Shown here: positions 1-8,424 of the stretch, one piece after another
Numbering within the stretch: position 1 is the first letter of the stretch
Layout: each line of letters begins with the position of its first letter
NCBI RefSeq assembly: GCF_032335695.1
Contig: NZ_JACTOJ010000023.1
Location: 1-64,000 of the forward strand
Direction of reading: 5' to 3'
DNA: 64,000 bases
From: JACTOJ01 sp032335695
Lineage (GTDB): Bacteria > Bacillota > Clostridia > Clostridiales > Clostridiaceae
Translations under genes and position numbers: made by a program
The notes under the pieces: model-generated
What the model saw: the letters and a program-made list of their open reading frames with translations, nothing else
What the model was told of the DNA's origin: nothing
Databases searched by the model: none

Positions 1-3000
1 ATCATAGCCTGGGCTGGTTTTTACAAATATCCTTTGTTCTGTTCCATCTTCATTTAGTTCTACCTGTACATGTCCGCTAGGATCTATAAATATTATGGGA
101 TCATTAGAGCAGAATGTATATAAATTAAGGCTTAAAGGGTTGCTGTCTTCTCCTAGATAGCTATCCTCGCTTATAAACCTTCCTGTATAAGGATTATAAT
201 ATCTTGCTCTTAAATAGTATAAACCTGTCTCACTGTCATAGTATTCTCCGCCATACTTTATAGCATCGCTGTAGTTTTCTATTGATAAGGTTGTTTCTCC
301 GAAAATATCGTAGTCGTATTGATTTTCAACACTTCCTGCTGGGGAAACTGTCTGTACCACATCTCCGTGTCCGTTGTACAAATAATAAGAAAGCTTGTTT
401 TGATTATCAATTCTAGCTATATAGTTTACGCCTCTTATATACCTTACCTTCAGATTATTGTTTTCGTCTGTTTCCATTATAACATGCTGTCTATCATATA
501 GGTAATTTGTTATTTCTGGTGCATATCCATTAGTAGATTTTTTTATAGTTTTGCTAAGCCTTAAGTCATCACCATTATAGGCATATTCAATAATGGTTCT
601 AGTCCCTGACTTAATAATTTCAACTCTTTTCAGCCTATTAAAACCGTCATACTCCTTATTTGTAAGTTCAATTGACTTGTCTATTTCTGTACTTGTATCA
701 TCTATTATTGATATTCCTAAGGCTGCTTTAGTACTAGTTGTTGAATATATATAATTCGTATTATTTGAGGTCTCATTTCCATTATCATCATAACTGTAGT
801 TTACTAGCTTTTGAAGTACTTCCTCTCCATTGCTCATAACTTCCTGCAATCTTAATAATGAATTAGTGCCTGAGTAAATGTAATTGCTTGTCTTTAAAGA
901 ATATTTTACTGGATTTCCAGTGGTACTGTCCTTGTAATCGCTGGTTTGAGGCGATGTATAGGTTTCTGCTAAAGATACACGATTTCCTGCATTATCATAG
1001 CTATATACTGTAAGCTTTCCCGGGGCTTGTACAGATTTAACTCTTCCATCTCCATCATAAGTATAATTTGTAGTTCCGTAAGAATCTGCTTTTGAAATTT
1101 CCCTTCCAGCTAAATCATATTGATAACTGTAACTGGAAATCAATTTTCCGTTAGGATCCTTATTCTGAACCGCCTTCAATTTATTATTTTTATCATAGCT
1201 ATAGCTCTCTGTTACACCACCATCATAAATTATAGCTTCCCTGTTGCCATTTTTATCATAGTTATAAGTAGTAATCTTAGTCACTGTTCCCAAACTATAT
1301 TTTACATTTTTTAACCGGCTGCAGTTATCATATTCATTAGTTGTAACATACCCCTTACTATCCATGATTGTAAGAATGTTGCCAAGCTCATCATAAGTAT
1401 AGCAAAGCTGCGAAACATTATTCTTTGATATCTTAGTAAGCCAATTATTATTATCATAAGTATAATCAGTTGCTCCAGTGGAGTCTGTCATCTTAATTCT
1501 GTTTTCTAAGCTGTCATAAAGATAAGACACCTTGTCCTTTGTTTGCAGTACTTCACGTGATAAAAGAAGTTTTCTGCTGTCATAGGTATAAATTGTTTCA
1601 TTTAAATTTCTGTCTAGCTTATCTACCATATTCAAAGCTAAATCGTATTTATAGTTTGTATTTTTGGAATTAGGGTCACTGGTTGACAGCATTAAATTTC
1701 CTGTACCGTAATTGTAATAGGTATTATAGTTTCTTCCATCCGTCATGTTTATCTTATTACCGGCGCTATCATAGCTGTATTGTGTAGACACACCTAATGC
1801 GTCTGTGACCTTAACCAATTTCCCAGAATTGTTGTAACTATATTGAGTTGCTTCTCCTAAAGCATCTATCTCTTTTGCTTTTTCTCCAAACTGATTATAT
1901 TCATAGCTTTCAGTAAATTTTGTGTTATCATTTAATACACTTATCTCTGGATCTATAATTTTTGTTAATCTATTTGCCAAATCATACTTATATAATGTAC
2001 CATACCTTGAATTATCATCATTTCCTGATAAATATCCTTTAGCATCAATCTTCTTTATTATATTTCCATTTTCATCATATATATTTTTCTCTATAACTGT
2101 TTGAGATGGATCTGTAGTAGTTTCCAATCTATTTAACTTGTCATAGGTATAAGCTATAGCATTTCCCATAGCATTAGTTACCTTTGTCTTATTGCCAGCA
2201 GCATCATATTCATAGGCTGCAGAATAATAACTCTTATCCCTGTCTTTTACAGCTTTTAATCTGTCCAGCTTATCATAGGAATAATCAGTATACGTTCCAT
2301 CAGCTTTTTCTTTATAAACAATGTTTCCATTGTTATCATATCCATATTGATTGTACACTAATTCATACTGTGAATTAAATGTAAGTTTATCCTCCATATG
2401 TTTAATAATATTTCCGTAATTTCCGCTTAGGTCTATTCCAGAGTTAGAATAATTGGGCGTATAACCTGTATAATAACGCCAAGATTCTTTATTAAGTCTG
2501 TTTAAATTATCATAACTTTTAAAAATAATATACTTACTCCTATTGTCAGCATCACTTTCCAAATACATATACGCCATCGGGTTTATAACCTGTGTAATAT
2601 TGCCAAGCATATCATAGTTGTAACCTGTTATTAATTGCAGTTTTCCATTGTATTCTGAATCTCTTAAATTGCTTATATTAGGTATAGCAGAAGCATTATA
2701 TATGCTTGCCTCATCTACAAGAGTGATGTTTTTTACAGGTCGATTACTTATATCATACTCTGCTTTAGTTATGTTATATGATTGATTATCTCTTAGGCTT
2801 TCAGTTTTAATGATATTCCCATTTTTATCATAATAGTTTTTACTGCTTTCCCCTGCATTAGTTGAAACTGTCTGCAAAAGGCCATTTTTATAATAACTAT
2901 AATTAGTTATTCTTTTATCTGAACTATCCTTAGTACCTGTTAAAGTCTTTGAGGTTATATTTCCAATTGGGTCATATTCATAGCTTTCAATACTGTATAT

Positions 3001-6000
3001 TATATTGTTATTGAGATTCAATTCTAATGGTATTCTCTTTTCCTTTAACAGATTATTATCATAATAGCTTAGATAAGTTATATTGCCTTTTTTGTCTATA
3101 GTGTCTATTAAATTTCCTCTTCCATCATAAGTATAAGTTATGGAATTTAAGTTAGGAGTACTCGAACTATAATAAGGATCATATATTGCTTTAAGCTTCC
3201 CTAATCCATTATAGGAATAGGTGGTAGTATTTCCTCTCTGATCAGTTTCTGTCAGTTTTTGGCCTAATCTATTATAGGTATAGTCCACATGAGTTTCTCC
3301 ATCATTGTAATTTATTCTTTTTAAGGTTCTATCATAATTATACTCATAGGTGGTCTTTACTCCGTTTTTATTAATTGAATAGATTAAATTTCCAACAGCA
3401 TCATAACCGTTATAACTGCTTATTCCATTAGCATCCGTATCTTTTATCACTTTTCCAGCAGCATCATATTCGTAAGTTCTTCCAGGAGATGAATCTATGC
3501 TTTTCCCATCATATCTAAGCCCATCTACCTCCTTCTTTACATTACCATTGCCATCATATTTTTTATATTCTATGGTATTGCCCTCCGGAGAAACAGTGGC
3601 TATGACTCTTTTCATGCAGTCATATACATAGCTTGTTCCTGGCATGCTCATAATATTAGCCTGATTATCTAATCCTAGAGCGTAATTGTTAGGTGTAATT
3701 TCCTTAATCTTATTTCCCGACACATCATAAATATACCTAGTTACTGAAATAGTGCTATCGGTTGATAATTGAAATTTTCTTATCATCCTGCCGCAAGAAT
3801 CATATTCATAATCTGTTGAAAATCCATTAGCATTAGTTTCTTTACTTATGCTGTTATCCGCATTATACCTATATGTGGTCTCATTATTGCAAGCATCCTT
3901 TTTACTAACTAATCTTCCTAAATCATCATAAGCTTTGGTTATTATAGTGCCTATATCATCTTTTTCACTTAACTCATTATTTTTATAATCATAAGCATAG
4001 TTAGTAGTATAAAAATTAACCTTATCTGGTGTGACTTCTTTTTTTATTAATCTATTTAGCTTATCATAATAGAGCTTTGTTATATACCCCTCTTCATCCG
4101 TTTGAATTATCTGCAATGGAATATCTGGCGAGTATGCATAATTATATTGAATACTCATACTCTTTTTCTGAGCAGTATCATTTTCCCAAAAGGATTTTTG
4201 GGTAACCTGATTAAGTGAATTATACTCATATCTAGTGCTATTTCCATTAGCATCTATTTCCTTAGTTTTATTGCTGTTAGCATCATACATTATTTTTTTA
4301 TTTGTGATATAATCAATGCTATAGGTTGAAATGTTCCCAAATATATCATAAGTGTAAGAAAAAGTATGATTATTAGGATCTATATACCTTACCTCTCTAT
4401 CACCAATAGCATTGTCTAAATATTGATAAGCCTCTATACTATTGTCTGGAAAAGTAACCTTTGACACTCTATATAAAGCATCATATTCCATTGATTTTCT
4501 GCCACTTGGATCTATAGAAGCCTTCAATAATCCAGTACTATAGTCATAAGCATATTTCTTATATATTTCCTGACCGTCTACAATAGAGTATTCCTTAGTC
4601 AAAAGTGCTCCCTTTTGATCAACTCCATCCCCATCTACTCCATATTCATAGTTGGTTACATATTTATTATCCAATATTTTTTTAATTAGATTTCCTTTGC
4701 TATCATATTGAAAATTTGTAACAATAGAATTGTTGATACCATTTTCCATATGAAGCTTGGTTTCTGTATTAATGTTTCCATTGGTTGCTATATCATAATC
4801 AATTCTTGATGCTATAGCACTATCTTGCTTCCAAGCTTTAGATTTTACAATTCCAAAAGGTCCATAGGTATACATAACTGTATTTTCATTATCCTTAAGA
4901 TTTCCATTGGAATCTCTATTGGCAATAGGTCCTGCATAACTTGTAAGATTTCCACAATTATCATAGACATAATTCTCGTATTCTGTAATAGATAGATCCG
5001 TTTCATACTCACCAATAAAATTAAAAATTTGTTTCTTTTTAATGATAGGCAGCTTATTATTATCATAAGTTGTTTCTGTTGTTTCCCTATGATTATTCCC
5101 ACTACTCTCAACACTTGTAAGATCTTGAAGTCCGTTATATTTATAAGTGGTACTCACCTTACTCAAATCTGTTTTTGTTGTAGAATAGGAATAAGTGTTT
5201 TTCAGATAATTATTATCTGTGGAATTGTACCCAGAAGTTCCATGACCGTCAGGTTCGCCCAAATAAGTATAGCTAACTTGTTTTTTTATGTTAACTAAAA
5301 TTTGGTCAAGAAAATTAGTCTTACTTGTGTCGTATCCTGTTTTCTCTGAGTCTTGTACTCCTATTACTTTCCTGTACTCCATAGTTCCATTTGAACCTAG
5401 ATTTTTCACATAACTTCCATAACTGTATCTTTTTAGTTTATTACTGCTTAAGTAATTTATTTGATTTAGATTTTCATATCTATTTTTTACCTGCCTATTC
5501 TCCCCGCCCATATATGTAAAGCCTAAATCAGGTTGTTCGTACCAATAATGATATTTTATATTATTATCTATTCCATACACTCTCTGCATTCGTTCTCTTA
5601 TACTATGAAAGGAGGCACTTGAGTATAAAACTGAAGATTTGTCATATACTATTTTTTTACCATCTGGCAGATGGATTATTACTTGAAATTTTCCTTGTAA
5701 ATCACCAGAATAGGTTCCATCTGAGTTTTTACTAAGTGTTAAACTAGGATCCTCCGTATAATCAATAGTAACAATACGTCCTATTGTATCTGTAATTTTA
5801 TTGATTAATCTCCTGCTTCTTGTATATCCATCGATGGTGTAATTATAGGTTCCATACTCAAATTTAATGCTATTTCCGTATCTATCACGAATCTGAAGTA
5901 TTCTGCCATCCTCTGAAAAATATGTGCTTTTACCATCTTTTTCAGTCATAACATATTTTGATTTGCCATCGCTTTGCCCATTATTGTAAGAATTATCTTC

Positions 6001-6561
6001 TTTTACCTCCACATCTTTTACTGGATGATTTTCTAAAGTATAGGTATTGTTTGCCGCTCCTATTAATCTGTATACATCTCCCGATTCCGTGTGCAAAAAT
6101 TTAACATCAGTGTTGTCTTCATTTTGCTTTACTTCTATGGTTGGAAAAGAGAATCTTTCTCCTATTCCTAGATTATATCTATTTTCATAAAAAGAAGCTG
6201 TTTTTACATCAGATTCTATATAATCCACCCAAGTTCCATTTGCCGAATTATACATAGCCTTCATATCATGTACATTAGAGATGCCACTTTTATATATTCT
6301 TGCTATATTTAAGTTTAATCCATTTACTCCAGGAAGAGAGTAATCATTTTGAACCAAAGTTAGCTCTCCATTTTGAGGATTTATATATTCTTCTTCGCTG
6401 TTATTTTTCAAATATGCTGGTGAAACTTTAGTACTATACTGTTCATTAGGTCCAACTACATTATTTAAATAATCGGTTAATGAGTCTGCTTTAATTGATT
6501 TATAAGGAATAGCCAACAGCAAAATGACTATAGCAAAAAATATTTTTATAACTTTTTTCAT
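1..6561 (-). CDS. Rhs/YD-repeat secreted giant protein (partial, C-terminus off window)
   Basis: Open for 2187 codons from an ATG at 6561 to the window edge; the frame is the same at both ends. The N-terminus (MKKVIKIFFAIVILLLAIP) is a signal peptide or signal anchor. A globular region of several hundred residues follows, then dozens of YD repeats; the DNA repeatedly encodes the Y-x-Y-D-x-x-G-N pattern. Near the left edge (residues about 2100-2165) is the Rhs core signature, with YYDSETGLYYLRARYYNP, GRFISEDSY and then DPSGH. In the family this core closes a shell that encloses a variable C-terminal toxin or effector. That tip and any immunity gene lie beyond position 1. A GAGGT ribosome binding site precedes the start, 18 bp after the upstream gene, so it is the last visible gene of the subtilase operon. 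Family assignment is strong; toxin function is inferred. Confidence 0.92.
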   Translation of the reverse strand, partial: MKKVIKIFFAIVILLLAIPYKSIKADSLTDYLNNVVGPNEQYSTKVSPAYLKNNSEEEYINPQNGELTLVQNDYSLPGVNGLNLNIARIYKSGISNVHDMKAMYNSANGTWVDYIESDVKTASFYENRYNLGIGERFSFPTIEVKQNEDNTDVKFLHTESGDVYRLIGAANNTYTLENHPVKDVEVKEDNSYNNGQSDGKSKYVMTEKDGKSTYFSEDGRILQIRDRYGNSIKFEYGTYNYTIDGYTRSRRLINKITDTIGRIVTIDYTEDPSLTLSKNSDGTYSGDLQGKFQVIIHLPDGKKIVYDKSSVLYSSASFHSIRERMQRVYGIDNNIKYHYWYEQPDLGFTYMGGENRQVKNRYENLNQINYLSSNKLKRYSYGSYVKNLGSNGTMEYRKVIGVQDSEKTGYDTSKTNFLDQILVNIKKQVSYTYLGEPDGHGTSGYNSTDNNYLKNTYSYSTTKTDLSKVSTTYKYNGLQDLTSVESSGNNHRETTETTYDNNKLPIIKKKQIFNFIGEYETDLSITEYENYVYDNCGNLTSYAGPIANRDSNGNLKDNENTVMYTYGPFGIVKSKAWKQDSAIASRIDYDIATNGNINTETKLHMENGINNSIVTNFQYDSKGNLIKKILDNKYVTNYEYGVDGDGVDQKGALLTKEYSIVDGQEIYKKYAYDYSTGLLKASIDPSGRKSMEYDALYRVSKVTFPDNSIEAYQYLDNAIGDREVRYIDPNNHTFSYTYDIFGNISTYSIDYITNKKIMYDANSNKTKEIDANGNSTRYEYNSLNQVTQKSFWENDTAQKKSMSIQYNYAYSPDIPLQIIQTDEEGYITKLYYDKLNRLIKKEVTPDKVNFYTTNYAYDYKNNELSEKDDIGTIITKAYDDLGRLVSKKDACNNETTYRYNADNSISKETNANGFSTDYEYDSCGRMIRKFQLSTDSTISVTRYIYDVSGNKIKEITPNNYALGLDNQANIMSMPGTSYVYDCMKRVIATVSPEGNTIEYKKYDGNGNVKKEVDGLRYDGKSIDSSPGRTYEYDAAGKVIKDTDANGISSYNGYDAVGNLIYSINKNGVKTTYEYNYDRTLKRINYNDGETHVDYTYNRLGQKLTETDQRGNTTTYSYNGLGKLKAIYDPYYSSSTPNLNSITYTYDGRGNLIDTIDKKGNITYLSYYDNNLLKEKRIPLELNLNNNIIYSIESYEYDPIGNITSKTLTGTKDSSDKRITNYSYYKNGLLQTVSTNAGESSKNYYDKNGNIIKTESLRDNQSYNITKAEYDISNRPVKNITLVDEASIYNASAIPNISNLRDSEYNGKLQLITGYNYDMLGNITQVINPMAYMYLESDADNRSKYIIFKSYDNLNRLNKESWRYYTGYTPNYSNSGIDLSGNYGNIIKHMEDKLTFNSQYELVYNQYGYDNNGNIVYKEKADGTYTDYSYDKLDRLKAVKDRDKSYYSAAYEYDAAGNKTKVTNAMGNAIAYTYDKLNRLETTTDPSQTVIEKNIYDENGNIIKKIDAKGYLSGNDDNSRYGTLYKYDLANRLTKIIDPEISVLNDNTKFTESYEYNQFGEKAKEIDALGEATQYSYNNSGKLVKVTDALGVSTQYSYDSAGNKINMTDGRNYNTYYNYGTGNLMLSTSDPNSKNTNYKYDLALNMVDKLDRNLNETIYTYDSRKLLLSREVLQTKDKVSYLYDSLENRIKMTDSTGATDYTYDNNNWLTKISKNNVSQLCYTYDELGNILTIMDSKGYVTTNEYDNCSRLKNVKYSLGTVTKITTYNYDKNGNREAIIYDGGVTESYSYDKNNKLKAVQNKDPNGKLISSYSYQYDLAGREISKADSYGTTNYTYDGDGRVKSVQAPGKLTVYSYDNAGNRVSLAETYTSPQTSDYKDSTTGNPVKYSLKTSNYIYSGTNSLLRLQEVMSNGEEVLQKLVNYSYDDNGNETSNNTNYIYSTTSTKAALGISIIDDTSTEIDKSIELTNKEYDGFNRLKRVEIIKSGTRTIIEYAYNGDDLRLSKTIKKSTNGYAPEITNYLYDRQHVIMETDENNNLKVRYIRGVNYIARIDNQNKLSYYLYNGHGDVVQTVSPAGSVENQYDYDIFGETTLSIENYSDAIKYGGEYYDSETGLYYLRARYYNPYTGRFISEDSYLGEDSNPLSLNLYTFCSNDPIIFIDPSGHVQVELNEDGTEQRIFVKTSPGYD

Positions 6562-6579
6562 AATACCTCACCCCTACCA

Positions 6580-7503
6580 TTAGTTATATTTTTCCGCATA
6601 GTATTCTGCATATATATCTTCTTGCGTTTTACCAGCTTTAATTTCATTTACTACAACATTGGCTTCTTTATTTAATTTTTTAGCCATTACTAAAGCATCC
6701 ATCGCCTGTTGCTGGGAAAAATTCTCTCCCACATATTTTTTTACATCATTACTTGCTATACTTACCCTTTCCATATCAGCTTGAAGATTGATGATGCCTA
6801 TTTCTTTCTTAATTTCACTCCAAGTCTTTCCTTTTCTTTTATTTTCAATTATATCCTCAAATTTTTTACCGCTTAGTTGTGAAACTCTATCTGCCAGCAT
6901 TATGTCCTCGGCTGTTAACTTATATTCTCCAAGAAGTTTATTCAAGTATTCTGCGCTAAAATCGGATGGCTTGAAGTTTCTGCTTTCAGCCTTGTATTTA
7001 CTAAAGATGTTTGTCCAATTTGCCCCCTTCCTTTTTTCCTGCAGCAGCATTTCTAGATCCTTTAACATTCCATAATTGTCATTTAAAAAATCATAAGCTG
7101 TAAAAATATCAGTCATATTGTTTCCTTCAGCTATAAGCTTATCAATTTCATCTCTATAGCCTTCATCCACGGAAAATTGTACCAAAACCTTTTTATAATT
7201 TTCTATATTCCTCTTATAATTTTTAGCATCCGCCTTTTTTATAAGCTTGTCTTCATAATCTGATATACTAATTTTGCTTATATCTATGCTTTTAGCAGAA
7301 GTATCGCTTATCTTAACGGAATCATCCTCCGAAATTGAATTATTATTTTTATTAGAATTAACTATATCTTGACTTGACGCTTTAGCTTTAGTTTTTTCTT
7401 TTGGAACCTCATTTGACTTTAAGTAGCTTACTAATGCTAGCTGACATACTAGTAATGTTATGGCCGTAAGCCCTATGACTCTAACTTTTTTTATATTCTT
7501 CAT
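6580..7503 (-). CDS. membrane-anchored repeat protein of the Rhs operon, unknown function
   Basis: About 307 residues, with an N-terminal hydrophobic segment (VIGLTAITLLVCQLALVSYL) and then a Lys/Ser/Asn-rich linker, so most of it should lie outside the membrane. The C-terminal half is helical and carries repeats such as LADRVSQLSGKKFEDIIE followed by KGKTWSEI, and a last one ending NEIKAGKTQEDIYAEY. I start at the second Met (7503) because GGGAG lies 8 nt before it. An in-frame ATG at 7518 would overlap the upstream gene by 11 bp. No enzymatic motif is visible. Position between a subtilase and an Rhs gene suggests a role in display, processing or export of the Rhs protein, which is inference only. 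Confidence 0.75.
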   Translation of the reverse strand: MKNIKKVRVIGLTAITLLVCQLALVSYLKSNEVPKEKTKAKASSQDIVNSNKNNNSISEDDSVKISDTSAKSIDISKISISDYEDKLIKKADAKNYKRNIENYKKVLVQFSVDEGYRDEIDKLIAEGNNMTDIFTAYDFLNDNYGMLKDLEMLLQEKRKGANWTNIFSKYKAESRNFKPSDFSAEYLNKLLGEYKLTAEDIMLADRVSQLSGKKFEDIIENKRKGKTWSEIKKEIGIINLQADMERVSIASNDVKKYVGENFSQQQAMDALVMAKKLNKEANVVVNEIKAGKTQEDIYAEYYAEKYN

Positions 7504-7507
7504 ATCC

Positions 7508-8422
7508 TCATCTCCCATCCTGATTCAGTACATTTTTATTTAGATCATTAATTTCATTCATAACATCATTTGTTACTGGAGATACTACTTTTTTTTCATT
7601 TTCAGGATTGGAGTTATCCTTAGAATCTTTAATCTGGGAGTTACTATTTTTTTCACTATTAAAAATTTCTGTACTACTTTTTTTATTTTGCTTTTGAATG
7701 ATTTCTAATTGTTTTGCTTCTATTTTCTCTAAAGTAATTATTTTATTGGTATCTACTTCTGAATTCTTATCTTCTTTTTCTTTCTCATATTGTTTTTTGT
7801 CCGTTATATATAAATTTAAATCTAGATCTAGCTGCAGTGAATATAAATATTCATCTAATACTTTTTCTTCTGTCCCAAAATCACTTTTTAATTTAAGTAA
7901 AAAAACTACTGCAGCTTCTGCTTTATATTTTTTAAGCAGCTCTATATATTGATTTGTGTCCTCTTCTGTTTTAGCATTTTCATCAGTGAAATCCTCTGTA
8001 ATGTCTTTATTTCCGTCTTGCTGAGTAATATCATTTAATTGTTCTTCTACTCTTTCTACCAGCATCTTTGCTTCCAAAATTTCTTTATCCGAATATCCCT
8101 GTTTAGTAAGATTTTCTAACAATTCAGATGAATCTAATCCTTTATCAAGGTTTGAACTTTTATTATCCGCTAATTTATATTCATTACCTTTAAGCTTATT
8201 TAAAACTTCGTTCCAGTTGCTGCTTTCAGCCTTCAATTTTTCTATTTTATCCGTCTTTATACCTGTCATATTAGAAATTTTCTCAGCTATTTGCTTATCT
8301 TCAGCAGTTATTTTAATGTTTGCTTCATTTACTTTAGTCTTCATAACTTCAAGGAGAACTGTCATTATGAAAAACAATAAAATTAAACTCGTAATTAATT
8401 TCTTTATATATTTTTTATTCAT
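7508..8422 (-). CDS. membrane-anchored repeat protein of the Rhs operon, unknown function
   Basis: 304 residues. Residues about 9-28 (LITSLILLFFIMTVLLEVM) form one membrane segment or uncleaved signal; the rest is charged, helical and coiled-coil-like, with a Ser/Asn/Lys-rich tail. The segment starting ITAEDKQIAEKISNMTGIKT and continuing to SNWNEVLNKL resembles the LTAED...KTWSEI repeat of the next gene, so the two may be distant paralogues or share a binding module. The start lies 2 bp after the subtilase stop, so the genes are tightly coupled. I do not recognise a named family. Expression with the Rhs gene is the only functional clue. Confidence 0.75.
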   Translation of the reverse strand: MNKKYIKKLITSLILLFFIMTVLLEVMKTKVNEANIKITAEDKQIAEKISNMTGIKTDKIEKLKAESSNWNEVLNKLKGNEYKLADNKSSNLDKGLDSSELLENLTKQGYSDKEILEAKMLVERVEEQLNDITQQDGNKDITEDFTDENAKTEEDTNQYIELLKKYKAEAAVVFLLKLKSDFGTEEKVLDEYLYSLQLDLDLNLYITDKKQYEKEKEDKNSEVDTNKIITLEKIEAKQLEIIQKQNKKSSTEIFNSEKNSNSQIKDSKDNSNPENEKKVVSPVTNDVMNEINDLNKNVLNQDGR

Positions 8423-8424
8423 AA

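Noticed and set aside
319..5298. Several 60-89 codon ORFs on both strands inside the Rhs gene
   Set aside because: They lie in other frames of a 2187-codon open frame with clear YD repeats and have no ribosome binding sites.
1..6561. Possible CRISPR-like or satellite repeats from the many similar short motifs
   Set aside because: The repeats are degenerate at DNA level, in phase with the reading frame, and encode YD repeats.
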